Shown here: piece by piece, positions 16,791-25,955 of the stretch | How the letters are laid out: every line of letters starts with the position of its first letter | How positions within the stretch are numbered: position 1 is the first letter of the stretch | Assembly (NCBI GenBank): GCA_036635475.1 | Contig: JAVWQH010000020.1 | Coordinates: 1-41,120, forward strand | DNA length: 41,120 nucleotides | Reading direction: 5' to 3' | Source of the DNA: JAHHUA01 sp036635475 | GTDB taxonomy: Bacteria; Bacillota; Clostridia; Oscillospirales; Ruminococcaceae | The notes under the pieces: generated by a model | What the model was told of the DNA's origin: nothing | Database searches by the model: none | Seen by the model: the letters and a program-made list of their open reading frames with translations, nothing else | Translations under genes and position numbers: made by a program

Positions 16791-17051
16791 ATGGAAATGG
16801 CTAGAGCAATCGTTTTAGGTGCATCAGCTGTTGGTGCAGGTTTGGCAATGATCGCAGGTATCGGACCTGGTATTGGACAAGGTTATGCAGCAGGTCGTGC
16901 AGCAGAATCAGTTGGACGTCAGCCTGAGGCTCAATCAGATATTACAAGAACAATGCTACTTGGATGCGCTGTTGCAGAGTCAACAGGTATCTATGGTCTT
17001 GTTGTTGCAATGATTCTTTTATTCGTAAACCCACTTATCAAATTACTATAA
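16791..17051 (+). CDS. atpE: F0F1 ATP synthase subunit c, Na+-type
   Basis: The 86-residue hairpin protein makes the rotor ring. It has the GxGxG helix (GIGPGIGQGYAAGRAAESV), the polar RQPE loop and the ion carboxylate E63 in the outer helix. Q30, V61, E63, S64, T65 and Y68 coincide with the Na+ ligands of the Ilyobacter tartaricus c ring, indicating Na+ rather than H+ coupling. A strong AGGAGG lies 8 bases upstream, in keeping with high translation. It is preceded by a small hairpin in the atpB-atpE spacer. Confidence 0.96.
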   Translation: MEMARAIVLGASAVGAGLAMIAGIGPGIGQGYAAGRAAESVGRQPEAQSDITRTMLLGCAVAESTGIYGLVVAMILLFVNPLIKLL

Positions 17052-17100
17052 TAGCAAAAGAATAAGTTCGTTTAAGGTTTATGAAAGGAGGAAGGATTGA

Positions 17101-17619
17101 ATGGGAGAAGCTACATATATGCAGTTCCTGTCTATTGACTGGACTATTGTTATGCAGTTAGGCAATACACTTATCCTCTTTTTGCTAATGAAAAAGTTCT
17201 TCTTTAAACCCGTTAAAGATATGATTGATTCAAGAGAAAAAGAAGTTTCTGATATATATGACAATGCTCAAAAAGTTCAAACTGATGCGGAAGAAATGAA
17301 ACAAAAGTATGAAAAGAGTATGTCAACAGCAAAAAGCGAGGCTAATGATATAGTTAATCTTGCCTGTAAACGTGCCCAGACACGTTCCGATGAAATCGTC
17401 AAAGAAGCTCAGGATAAATCAGTTATAATTCTTCAAAAAGCTGAAGAAGAAACTAAACTTGAGAAGAAAAGAGCAGTTAATGAAATAAAGGGCGAAATAT
17501 CCGATATGGCAATGATGATTGCACAAAAGATTGTTGAAAAGGATATTAACGCAAATGATCACGAACAGCTAATTCAACAGTTTATAGATGGTGTAGGTGA
17601 TAAAGCATGGAAGGAATAG
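17101..17619 (+). CDS. atpF: F0F1 ATP synthase subunit b
   Basis: The 172-residue peripheral-stalk subunit has one N-terminal membrane helix (TIVMQLGNTLILFLLMKKFF) followed by the conserved FFKPVKDMIDSREKE start of the long charged coiled coil. AGGAGG lies 9 bases before the ATG at 17101. The gene overlaps atpH by 13 bases, which couples translation of b and delta. Confidence 0.95.
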   Translation: MGEATYMQFLSIDWTIVMQLGNTLILFLLMKKFFFKPVKDMIDSREKEVSDIYDNAQKVQTDAEEMKQKYEKSMSTAKSEANDIVNLACKRAQTRSDEIVKEAQDKSVIILQKAEEETKLEKKRAVNEIKGEISDMAMMIAQKIVEKDINANDHEQLIQQFIDGVGDKAWKE

Positions 17620-18149
17620 TTGCAAAAAGATATGCGTTATCACTTTTTGATGTTGCAATAGAATTTAATATTCAAGATGAGATTTTGTCAGATATTAAAG
17701 CAATTAAAGAGATTTTTTTGCAAAACCAAGATTTTTTTAAGATAATGACTATCCCAACAATAACAAAAGGCGAAAAAATTAAGCTTTTGGACAATGTTTT
17801 TGGAGATAAAATTAATCTTTATGTTTTAAACTTCTTGAAAATTCTTGTTGAAAAAGGAAGAATTAATCATTTTAATGAGATAGTTACAAGTTTTAACAAG
17901 ATTTATAACACTAAAAATAACATAAAAGAGGTTGTTGCTATAACAGCAATCCCTCTAAATGACAATTTATTGTTGAAATTAAAATCAAAGCTAGAAGAGA
18001 TTACAGGCAAAAAGATAGTACTTTTTAACGAAGTTGACAAAAGTATTATGGGCGGAGTTGTTCTCAAGATGGAGGACGACCAACTTGACGGTTCAATTAA
18101 GGGCAGATTAAATGCTTTAAGAACCGCATTGTCATCTCAAATAGCATAA
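17607..18149 (+). CDS. atpH: F0F1 ATP synthase subunit delta
   Basis: The 180-residue delta subunit ties F1 to the peripheral stalk. It has the expected VAKRYALSLFDVA start, a mostly helical N-terminal domain and the conserved C-terminal segment MGGVVLKMEDDQLDGSI. It begins inside the end of atpF. Sequence divergence is normal for this least conserved subunit. Confidence 0.95.
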   Translation: MEGIVAKRYALSLFDVAIEFNIQDEILSDIKAIKEIFLQNQDFFKIMTIPTITKGEKIKLLDNVFGDKINLYVLNFLKILVEKGRINHFNEIVTSFNKIYNTKNNIKEVVAITAIPLNDNLLLKLKSKLEEITGKKIVLFNEVDKSIMGGVVLKMEDDQLDGSIKGRLNALRTALSSQIA

Positions 18150-18165
18150 GAAAGTTGGTGAAACC

Positions 18166-19680
18166 ATGCAGTTGCGTCCTGAAGAAATAAGTGGGATTAT
18201 TAAAGAACAAATTAAAAATTACCACAATCAAATTGAACTTAGTGACGTGGGCACGGTTGTTGAAATAGGTGACGGTATCTCAAGAGTTCATGGACTTGAA
18301 AAGTGTATGGCTGGAGAGTTGCTTGAGTTCCCAGGCGAGGTTTATGCTATGGCACTTAACCTTGAACAAGACAGCGTTGGTGTTGTTATGCTTGGCGATG
18401 AATCACAAATTAAGGAAGGCGATACAGTTAAACGTACCGGCAAAGTTGTATCAGTTCCTGTTGGTGAGAATTTGCTCGGCAGAGTTGTTAACGCTTTGGG
18501 ACAACCTATTGACGGAAAAGGTAGCATTGAAGCCGCTGATTACTGTCCAATCGAATCAAATGCCCCAGGTATAATTGAAAGAAAATCAGTTCATCAGCCT
18601 TTGCAAACAGGTATTAAAGCTATTGATGCTATGATTCCAATTGGCAAGGGTCAACGTGAGCTTATCATTGGCGATAGACAAACAGGTAAAACCGCTATCG
18701 CAATTGACACAATGATTAACCAAAAAGGTAAAGATGTTATTTGTATTTATGTTGCAATAGGACAAAAACGTTCAACAGTTTCAAGAGTTGTTAATACATT
18801 GGAACAAAACGGCGCTTTGGACTATTCAATCATAGTTTCTGCAACAGCATCAGAGCCTTCTCCATTACAATATATTGCTCCTTATTCAGGAATTACAATG
18901 GCTGAATATTTTATGCACCAAGGCAAAGATGTTTTGATAGTTTATGATGACTTGTCCAAACATGCTGTGGCTTATCGTGCGCTTTCTCTATTGCTAAAAC
19001 GCCCACCAGGTCGTGAAGCTTACCCTGGAGATGTATTCTACATTCACTCAAGATTGCTTGAGAGAGCGGCTAAACTTTCTGATGAATTGGGTGGTGGTTC
19101 AATAACCGCTTTGCCAATCATTGAAACACAAGCAGGCGACGTTGCAGCATACATTCCAACAAACGTTATTTCCATCACTGACGGACAGATTTTCCTTGAG
19201 TCTGAACTTTTCAACTCAGGAATAAGACCGGCAGTAAACCCAGGTATTTCTGTATCTCGTGTTGGTGGTAACGCACAAATTAAGGCTATGAAAAAAGTTG
19301 CAGGAAGCTTGAGATTGACTTATTCTCAATATATTGAGCTTAAATCATTCTCCCAATTTGGTTCAGACCTTGATGCAGAAACAAAGGCTAGACTTGCTCA
19401 AGGCGAAAGAGTTGTTGAAATTTTGAAACAGGAATTATCCTCTCCTCTTTCGGTTGAAAACCAAGTTACCATTCTTTTTGCAGTTACAAATAATATGCTT
19501 GCTGATGTTGAAATCGCTGATATAGGAAGATTTGAGAAAGAATTGTTCCAATTCTTTGAATCAACTCACCCTGAAATTTCAGAAGAAATAAGAAAAACAT
19601 CTGTTTTGTCAGATGAAAATGCTGCGGCTATGAAATCGACAATTAATGAATTTAAAGGTATCTTTGTACCTTCAAAATAA
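18166..19680 (+). CDS. atpA: F0F1 ATP synthase subunit alpha
   Basis: The 504-residue non-catalytic F1 subunit carries the P loop GDRQTGKTA, the VSATASEPSPLQ segment and the alpha signature PAVNPGISVSRVGG. Length is normal. The ribosome site is weak (GAAAG and GGTGA elements 8-15 bases upstream), so translation may be coupled to atpH, whose stop lies 16 bases upstream. Confidence 0.98.
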   Translation: MQLRPEEISGIIKEQIKNYHNQIELSDVGTVVEIGDGISRVHGLEKCMAGELLEFPGEVYAMALNLEQDSVGVVMLGDESQIKEGDTVKRTGKVVSVPVGENLLGRVVNALGQPIDGKGSIEAADYCPIESNAPGIIERKSVHQPLQTGIKAIDAMIPIGKGQRELIIGDRQTGKTAIAIDTMINQKGKDVICIYVAIGQKRSTVSRVVNTLEQNGALDYSIIVSATASEPSPLQYIAPYSGITMAEYFMHQGKDVLIVYDDLSKHAVAYRALSLLLKRPPGREAYPGDVFYIHSRLLERAAKLSDELGGGSITALPIIETQAGDVAAYIPTNVISITDGQIFLESELFNSGIRPAVNPGISVSRVGGNAQIKAMKKVAGSLRLTYSQYIELKSFSQFGSDLDAETKARLAQGERVVEILKQELSSPLSVENQVTILFAVTNNMLADVEIADIGRFEKELFQFFESTHPEISEEIRKTSVLSDENAAAMKSTINEFKGIFVPSK

Positions 19681-19704
19681 GGATTAGAGGGAGGAGTTGT
19701 TCAT

Positions 19705-20565
19705 ATGGCAGGAGCTAATATGAAAGATATTAGACGACGCATAAAAAGCGTTGAAAGCACCATGCAAATAACGAAAGCCATGGAGCTTGTAGCTTCCTCT
19801 AAGCTTAGAAAAGCGAAGGAAAGGGTTGAAAGGTCAAGGCCATTCTTTAATATTTTATATGAAACAATGGTTGATATTGCCTTTTCAAATAAGGATTTTA
19901 CCTCGATTTATACACAAGAACGTTCAATTAACAAGGTTGGAATTATTGTTGTTGCCGGCGACAGAGGTCTTGCAGGCGGATATAATGCCAACGTTTTGAA
20001 ACACGCACAAACTTTGGCTCAGGGCAAAGATACACTCATCATTCCAATCGGAAAAAAAGTTGCTGATTTTTTTGTAAAGCGTGGATTTGAAGTTTATGAT
20101 ACAGGCTTTTCAACTGTTGAAGAGCTTGGTATGGACGAAACCTACGAAATTGCAAGAATGGCTGCAACATTATTTAGAGATGGTGAGATAGATGAATTGC
20201 AAATTGTTTATACACAATTTATGTCTATGCTGAGTCAAGTACCAAATTCAATGAAAGTTTTACCTTTGAATTTTGGAGATGAAGATATTACTCAAAATCT
20301 TATTCGTTCTGCAACAGATTTTGAGCCTTCACCTGCTGACGTTTTTGCTACAATTGTTCCGCAATATCTATGCGGAGTTATTTTCGGTGCTGTTGCTGAA
20401 TCATATGCCTCCGAACAAGGGGCAAGAAGAACAGCAATGGAAGCTGCAAGCGATAATGCCGGAGATATCATCGAGGACTTAAACCTTAAATTCAACAGAG
20501 CTAGACAAGCTGCAATCACACAGCAAATAACTGAAATAGTGGGCGGAGCACAAGCTTTGTCATAG
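19705..20565 (+). CDS. atpG: F0F1 ATP synthase subunit gamma
   Basis: The 286-residue central rotor shaft has both conserved termini: DIRRRIKSVESTMQITKAME and RARQAAITQQITEIVGGA, which form the coiled coil inside the alpha-beta hexamer. GDRGLAGGYN is the family motif in the middle domain. GGGAGGAG precedes the ATG. Confidence 0.97.
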   Translation: MAGANMKDIRRRIKSVESTMQITKAMELVASSKLRKAKERVERSRPFFNILYETMVDIAFSNKDFTSIYTQERSINKVGIIVVAGDRGLAGGYNANVLKHAQTLAQGKDTLIIPIGKKVADFFVKRGFEVYDTGFSTVEELGMDETYEIARMAATLFRDGEIDELQIVYTQFMSMLSQVPNSMKVLPLNFGDEDITQNLIRSATDFEPSPADVFATIVPQYLCGVIFGAVAESYASEQGARRTAMEAASDNAGDIIEDLNLKFNRARQAAITQQITEIVGGAQALS

Positions 20566-20614
20566 TTTGAAATAATTTTCTATCAAAGAGAAATAACTAT
20601 AAGGAGAAATGCAG

Positions 20615-22012
20615 ATGAACGAGCAAAATATTGGTACAGTTGTATCCATTATTGGACCTGTACTGGACATTAAGTTTGCCGCAGGTAAGCTACCTAATCT
20701 CCTTAATGCCATCGAGATAAACAATAACGGTAAGAAGATTGTTGTTGAGGTTGCTCAGCACATTGGTGACGATATTGTAAGATGTGTTGCTATGAGCTCA
20801 ACAGATGGCTTAATTAGAGGAACAGAGGCAATTGATACAGGTTCAGCCATTACTGTACCTGTTGGAAAACAAACCCTTGGAAGAATATTCAACCTATTGG
20901 GCGAGGCTGTTGACAACAAGCCTGACCCTGTAACAGAGGAAAGATGGCCAATCCATAGACCTGCTCCATCATATGAAGAGCAACAGGGAACTACAGAAAT
21001 TCTTGAAACAGGAATTAAAGTTGTTGACCTTATTGCACCATATGTTAAGGGCGGTAAGATTGGTTTGTTCGGCGGTGCAGGAGTTGGAAAAACAGTTCTT
21101 ATTCAAGAGCTTATCAACAATATTGCAACCCAACATGGCGGACTTTCTGTATTTGCCGGCGTTGGAGAGAGAACTCGTGAGGGCAATGACCTTTACAGAG
21201 AGATGAGCGAATCAGGTGTTATTAACAAGACTGCTTTGGTTTATGGACAGATGAATGAACCACCCGGAGCAAGAATGAGAGTTGCACTTTCCGGACTTAC
21301 AATGGCTGAATATTTCAGAGATAAAGAAGGACAAGACGTTCTTTTATTCATAGACAATATTTTTAGATTTACTCAAGCCGGCTCAGAAGTATCAGCACTT
21401 CTTGGACGTATGCCGTCCGCAGTTGGTTATCAGCCAACATTGGCAACTGAAATGGGAACTTTGCAAGAGAGAATTACTTCAACAAAGAGGGGCTCTATAA
21501 CATCAGTTCAAGCCGTTTATGTGCCAGCCGATGACCTTACTGACCCAGCTCCCGCAACAACATTCGCCCATCTTGATGCAAAAACAGTTCTTTCAAGACA
21601 AATTGCATCTTTGGGTATTTATCCCGCAGTTGACCCATTGGATTCAACTTCAACAATTTTGACCCCAGCTATTGTTGGACAAGAACATTACGAAGTTGCA
21701 AGAGCTGTTCAATCAATTCTTCAAAGATACACTGAACTTCAAGATATTATTGCAATTTTGGGTATGGACGAACTTTCTGACGAAGACAAGCTGACTGTAA
21801 ACAGAGCTAGAAAAATTCAACGTTTCCTATCTCAACCATTCACAGTTGCTGAAGCATTCACAGGAACACCGGGTAAATATGTTCCAATTAAGGAAACAAT
21901 AAGAGGATTTAAGGAAATTATCGAGGGTAAACACGATGATTTGCCAGAATCAGCATTCTTATTTGTTGGTACAATTGATGAGGCGGTCGAGAAGGCAAAG
22001 AAGGGGGAATAA
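20615..22012 (+). CDS. atpD: F0F1 ATP synthase subunit beta
   Basis: The catalytic subunit has the P loop GGAGVGKTV, the arginine segment VGERTREGNDL, Walker B (LLFIDNIFRFTQAGSEVS) and the beta signature PAVDPLDSTS. From ATG 20615 the protein is 465 residues. I prefer this start over an ATG six bases upstream because AAGGAG is then 8 rather than 2 bases away. It is followed by atpC after 3 bases. Confidence 0.98.
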   Translation: MNEQNIGTVVSIIGPVLDIKFAAGKLPNLLNAIEINNNGKKIVVEVAQHIGDDIVRCVAMSSTDGLIRGTEAIDTGSAITVPVGKQTLGRIFNLLGEAVDNKPDPVTEERWPIHRPAPSYEEQQGTTEILETGIKVVDLIAPYVKGGKIGLFGGAGVGKTVLIQELINNIATQHGGLSVFAGVGERTREGNDLYREMSESGVINKTALVYGQMNEPPGARMRVALSGLTMAEYFRDKEGQDVLLFIDNIFRFTQAGSEVSALLGRMPSAVGYQPTLATEMGTLQERITSTKRGSITSVQAVYVPADDLTDPAPATTFAHLDAKTVLSRQIASLGIYPAVDPLDSTSTILTPAIVGQEHYEVARAVQSILQRYTELQDIIAILGMDELSDEDKLTVNRARKIQRFLSQPFTVAEAFTGTPGKYVPIKETIRGFKEIIEGKHDDLPESAFLFVGTIDEAVEKAKKGE

Positions 22013-22015
22013 GCT

Positions 22016-22420
22016 ATGGCTACATTTCACCTTCAAATAGTGACTCCTGAAGGGTTAAAACTCGATGAAGAAGTCGAAAATATTATCCTTAGAACCATTA
22101 ATGGTGATGTGGGAATATTAAAAGGGCATATCGGATACGTTAGTGCAATTGATGCAGGTAGAGTTAAAATCAAGCAAGATGGGACTTCAAGATATGGTGC
22201 AGCCAGTGAGGGATTTATTCGTGTTGGAAAAGATATGACAACACTCGTTGCAACAACCTTTGAATGGGCGGAAGAAATTGATACTGAAAGAGCCCAAAAA
22301 TCTCTTGATAAAGCTCAATCTACTCTCAATGGCAATTCAACAAATGGCGAAACTATTGACTTAGCTAAGCTGAGACAAAAAAGAGCTACAGTGAGAATTG
22401 CTGTTGCGGCTCACAAATAA
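22016..22420 (+). CDS. atpC: F0F1 ATP synthase subunit epsilon
   Basis: The 134-residue last subunit of the operon has an N-terminal beta sandwich (FHLQIVTPEG, GDVGILKGHIGYVSAID) and a C-terminal helical hairpin (ERAQKSLDKAQ, LAKLRQKRATVRI), the regulatory arm of F1. AAGGGGG at the end of atpD serves as ribosome site. A terminator follows directly. Confidence 0.96.
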   Translation: MATFHLQIVTPEGLKLDEEVENIILRTINGDVGILKGHIGYVSAIDAGRVKIKQDGTSRYGAASEGFIRVGKDMTTLVATTFEWAEEIDTERAQKSLDKAQSTLNGNSTNGETIDLAKLRQKRATVRIAVAAHK

Positions 22421-22426
22421 TCAATT

Positions 22427-22469
22427 AAAGGCTTGCTGTCGGTTCAAATCCTGACAACAAGCCTTTTTT
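22427..22469 (+). terminator. ATP synthase operon terminator
   Basis: AAAGGCTTG(C)TGTC pairs with GACA(A)CAAGCCTTT across a short loop, with minor bulges, and is followed by six T residues. It ends the atp operon, 6 bases after the atpC stop. Confidence 0.85.
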
Positions 22470-22566
22470 GCGTGGATATAATTTTGGCAACAATAGTAGA
22501 TTGAAATAAAACAGCAGTTGTGATATGATTATAATGCTAAAAATTATGGCTGGAAGAGGTGGAAAA

Positions 22567-22998
22567 ATGACATTTCAACAAGGAAAAGCCGAGGATATCC
22601 AAGCAATTTATGAATTAAGCAAGGCAACAATTGACCAATACGAGGACATACAAAACATCAAATATGACTATGTTTTAGATTGGGTTAAAAAGAAAATTGA
22701 AAGCAACATTGATAAATATAATACAGTGTTTTATGACGGGAAAAAAGTTGGATATTTGTATTTCCACGAGGACGGGAGCAAGTTTGAACTTGACGATTTA
22801 TATATTATTCCCGAATATAGGAATAAAGGCATAGGCTCGGAAATTTTAGAAGGCTTAATAAAAAAGGCAGATAAAACCATATTTTTGTATGTATTTTCAA
22901 GAAATACAGGTGCGATTAGATTATACGAGAAATTTGGGTTTAAGATAACAGAAAATGTGGGTAAAACCAGATATATTATGGAAAAGGAAGTGCAATAA
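22567..22998 (+). CDS. GNAT-family N-acetyltransferase
   Basis: The 143-residue product is one GNAT domain: the acetyl-CoA loop is EYRNKGIGSEIL (R/Q-x-x-G-x-G/A form), preceded by LDDLYIIP, and motif B is FSRNTGAIRLYEKFGF, the usual asparagine plus LYEKFGF end. Such proteins transfer an acetyl group to a small molecule or a protein N-terminus; the substrate is unknown. I chose ATG 22567 (GGTGG upstream) over two earlier in-frame ATGs. The stop abuts the TTG start of the radical SAM gene, so the two are coupled. Confidence 0.88.
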   Translation: MTFQQGKAEDIQAIYELSKATIDQYEDIQNIKYDYVLDWVKKKIESNIDKYNTVFYDGKKVGYLYFHEDGSKFELDDLYIIPEYRNKGIGSEILEGLIKKADKTIFLYVFSRNTGAIRLYEKFGFKITENVGKTRYIMEKEVQ

Positions 22999-23976
22999 TT
23001 GAGCAATAAAGGGAATTGTTTAACACAAAAGTTCACTAATCCATTCCCTTTTTCCGATAATAATAAAAGATACCACACATTAAATTATTATAATAAGCAA
23101 AAATTCGGTGGTAAAGTTATTAAAATAAGTCTAAACGGCGGATTTACCTGTCCAAATATTGACGGAACTGTTGGAAAAGGCGGTTGCACTTATTGTTCAA
23201 ATGCAGGCAGTGGGGACTTTGCAGGCAACCCGAACAAGCCGATTTCAGCACAATTTGCAGAGATAAAAGAAATAATGGGTCACAAATGGAGTGAGGGGAA
23301 ATATATTGCATATTTTCAAGCATTCACAAACACTTATGCACCAATTGAAATTCTGCGTGAAAAATATGAAGAGGCATTGGGACAGGAAAATGTTGTGGGA
23401 TTGACCATTGCAACCAGAGCTGATGCGATAGCTGACGATGTTTTGGACTATTTAGAGGAACTTTCACACAGGACAAATTTAGTCGTTGAATTGGGTTTGC
23501 AATCAATATTTAATTCAACAGGGGAACGTATCAACAGGGGACATACTTTTTTGCAATTTCAACAAGCAGTCGAGAGGCTAAAATTAAGAAAAATTAACGT
23601 TTGTGTGCATATAATCAATGGTTTGCCCGATGAAACACATAATATGATGGTTGAAACAGCAAAAAAAATCGCCACTATGGGTTTACACAGCATAAAAATC
23701 CACTCGCTACACATTATTAAAGGTACAAAAATTGCAGATGAATATGAAAATGGCGAATTTAAGATGATTACTTTTGACGAATATGTTAGTATTGTATGTG
23801 ACCAACTGGAATATTTGCCAAAGGAAATTGTTGTTGAAAGGCTCACAGGGGACGGCATAAAATCAACTTTGATTGCTCCGATTTGGAGTTTGGATAAAAA
23901 AGTTGTTATAAATGCAATTGACAAGGAACTTTTCCGACGAAATTCATACCAAGGAATTAAACATATATTATTATGA
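22999..23976 (+). CDS. TIGR01212-family radical SAM protein
   Basis: The 325-residue protein has three cysteines C51, C63 and C66 (CPNIDG...GGCTYC), the spaced cluster of the TIGR01212 family, which is related to the Elp3/HemN-like radical SAM group. Further family segments are YFQAFTNTYAP, LTIATRADAIADDVLDYL, VELGLQSI and NGLPDET. It should bind a 4Fe-4S cluster and cleave S-adenosylmethionine; the substrate is unknown. It starts with TTG directly after the GNAT stop, with GGAAG upstream. Confidence 0.9.
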   Translation: MSNKGNCLTQKFTNPFPFSDNNKRYHTLNYYNKQKFGGKVIKISLNGGFTCPNIDGTVGKGGCTYCSNAGSGDFAGNPNKPISAQFAEIKEIMGHKWSEGKYIAYFQAFTNTYAPIEILREKYEEALGQENVVGLTIATRADAIADDVLDYLEELSHRTNLVVELGLQSIFNSTGERINRGHTFLQFQQAVERLKLRKINVCVHIINGLPDETHNMMVETAKKIATMGLHSIKIHSLHIIKGTKIADEYENGEFKMITFDEYVSIVCDQLEYLPKEIVVERLTGDGIKSTLIAPIWSLDKKVVINAIDKELFRRNSYQGIKHILL

Positions 23977-24041
23977 TAAAATAGGCGAAAAAACAATATA
24001 TTTTTCTGCAAAAACAGCAAAATAATTAGCCAATTGCAACA

Positions 24042-24070
24042 TTGACATAATATATGTTAAGTGCTAAACT
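24042..24070 (+). promoter_or_regulatory. Probable promoter of the ABC importer operon
   Basis: A consensus TTGACA (24042-24047) and TAAACT (24065-24070) are separated by 17 bases, 34 bases before the lipoprotein start codon. I see no riboswitch in the short leader. Confidence 0.65.
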
Positions 24071-24103
24071 TATTTGGAAAAGAAAAGGAAAGAGGCTATA
24101 AAA

Positions 24104-25201
24104 ATGAAAATCAAAAAAATAATAAGTGGTTTACTAGCAACAATTGTAATGGCAACTGCATTTGTAGGTTGCTCAAATAAAAATCAGAATAATTACACTT
24201 CCGATAGTAGTTCGGAAAATTCCACATCAAGCACTGCTGCTGAAAGTTCTTCAGAGCTATCAGTTGAGAGTCCAACAGAATTGCCAACTCAAAATTCCCC
24301 TATCAACATTGCAGTTATGAAAGGTCCAACAGGTATGGGAATGGTTTCACTTATGAGCAAGGCAGAAGCCAAAGAATCTTTGTTTGAATACAATTTCACA
24401 TTGGAAAGTACAGCCGATGCCATTGTTGGAAAAATCGCTAAAGGCGAAATAGATGCCGCCGCAGTTCCTGCAAACCTTGCCTCAGTTTTATATAACAAAA
24501 CAAATGGTGGAATTACTGTTGCAGCAATAAATACACTTGGAGTTTTGTATGTTGTTGAAAGCGGAGATACAATCAAGAGTGTTGCTGACCTTAAAGGCAA
24601 AACAATTTATTCAACAGGCAAGGGAACAACACCGGAATTTGCGTTGAATTATATCTTAACTGAAAATGGAATTGACCCAACAAAAGACGTTACAATCGAG
24701 TATAAATCAGAAGCAACAGAAGTTGCAGCAATTATGGGACAAGATAAATCCGCAATTGCAGTTTTGCCACAACCTTTCGTTACAATTTCTCAAAGCAAAA
24801 ACCCTGATTTAAGAGAGGCACTTAGTCTTTCTGATGAATGGGATAAATTGCAAAAAGATGGTAATAAAAGTTCAATGGTAACAGGGGTTTTGATTGTTAG
24901 AAACGAATTTTTGGAAGAAAACAGAGAGCTATTTAAGGAAGTTTTAAACGAATACAAAGATTCTGTTGAATTTATAAATAATGACGTTGATGCTGGTGCA
25001 AAGCTTGTTGCAAAATACGAAATTGCCCCAGAACCTGTTGCAAAAAAAGCAATACCAAAGTGCAATATAACATTTATAGTGAACGATGAAATGAAAGAAA
25101 AATTAAGTGGTTACCTTGAGGTATTATTTAATCAAAACCCAGCATCTGTTGGAGGTAAATTGCCTAATGATGATTTCTACTTCAGTTCTGAAGCAAAATA
25201 G
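24104..25201 (+). CDS. ABC transporter substrate-binding lipoprotein, NMT1/SsuA-like
   Basis: A lipoprotein signal peptide (MKIKKIISGLLATIV, lipobox AFVGC with the lipidated Cys about 22 residues in) is followed by a Ser/Thr/Asn linker and a periplasmic-binding-like fold: PINIAVMKGPTGMGMV, DAAAVPANLASVLY, VADLKGKTIYSTGKGTT. This is the arrangement of NitT/TauT/THI5-like receptors. The ligand is not readable. I start at ATG 24104 (GAAAGAGG upstream). The 3' end overlaps the permease gene by 35 bases. Confidence 0.87.
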   Translation: MKIKKIISGLLATIVMATAFVGCSNKNQNNYTSDSSSENSTSSTAAESSSELSVESPTELPTQNSPINIAVMKGPTGMGMVSLMSKAEAKESLFEYNFTLESTADAIVGKIAKGEIDAAAVPANLASVLYNKTNGGITVAAINTLGVLYVVESGDTIKSVADLKGKTIYSTGKGTTPEFALNYILTENGIDPTKDVTIEYKSEATEVAAIMGQDKSAIAVLPQPFVTISQSKNPDLREALSLSDEWDKLQKDGNKSSMVTGVLIVRNEFLEENRELFKEVLNEYKDSVEFINNDVDAGAKLVAKYEIAPEPVAKKAIPKCNITFIVNDEMKEKLSGYLEVLFNQNPASVGGKLPNDDFYFSSEAK

Positions 25202-25946
25202 TAAGAGAATAATTACAAATTTAATATCAATAACTGTATGGACTATCATATGGCAGTTTGCGAGCATGACGATAGGGCAGGAGATTCTTTTAGTTTCTCC
25301 TGCTACTGTTATATCTGTGCTGTTTAAAATGATGCTTACTGCTGAATTTTGGTCGATAGTTTTTTTCTCATTCACTAAAATAATCAGTGGATTTATAATT
25401 GCTGCAATTTCCGCATCATTGCTCGCTATTATGGCAAGCAAGAGTACTATCGTTAGTTCGTTTTTGCACCCTGTAATATTTGTAATAAAGTCAACTCCAG
25501 TAGCTTCTTTTATCATTCTTGCATTGCTTTGGATTAAATCTCAAAACTTATCAATATTCATATCGTTCTTGATGGTTTTCCCAGTCATATATAATAATGT
25601 GTTGAAAGGGATAGATAATATTGATAGTAAGATGGTGGAAATGGCAAGAATTTTCCGTATCACCAATAAAAACAAAGTTTTGTATATATATTTGCCACAG
25701 GTTATGCCATATTTTATATCAGCTTGTAGCAGTGGACTTGGAATGTGCTGGAAAGCAGGCATAGCCGCCGAAGTTATCGCAACACCAAATGGTTCAATAG
25801 GCGATATGCTTTACAAAGCAAAATTATTTTTAAATACTCCAGAACTTTTTGCGTGGACATTGACTGTTATTTTATTGAGTTTATTATTTGAAAAAGTTTT
25901 TATCTATTCGCTTAACAAAATCAACACAAGATTAAAAAGTAGGTAG
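25167..25946 (+). CDS. ABC transporter permease, NitT/TauT type
   Basis: A polytopic protein of about 259 residues with six hydrophobic segments and the BPD-type EAA-like loop (GIDNIDSKMVEMARIFRITN ... LPQVMPYFISACSSGLG). It resembles SsuC/TauC permeases and should form the membrane channel for the adjacent receptor. The start at ATG 25167 uses GGAGG inside the receptor gene, so the two genes overlap and are coupled. It runs on to the ATPase gene with a 9-base gap. Confidence 0.88.
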   Translation: MMISTSVLKQNSKRIITNLISITVWTIIWQFASMTIGQEILLVSPATVISVLFKMMLTAEFWSIVFFSFTKIISGFIIAAISASLLAIMASKSTIVSSFLHPVIFVIKSTPVASFIILALLWIKSQNLSIFISFLMVFPVIYNNVLKGIDNIDSKMVEMARIFRITNKNKVLYIYLPQVMPYFISACSSGLGMCWKAGIAAEVIATPNGSIGDMLYKAKLFLNTPELFAWTLTVILLSLLFEKVFIYSLNKINTRLKSR

Positions 25947-25955
25947 GTGAAAATT

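Noticed and set aside
24048..24103. A thiamine riboswitch before the ABC importer, which has a THI5-like receptor
   Set aside because: The leader after the predicted promoter is only about 30 bases, too short, and has no TPP motif.
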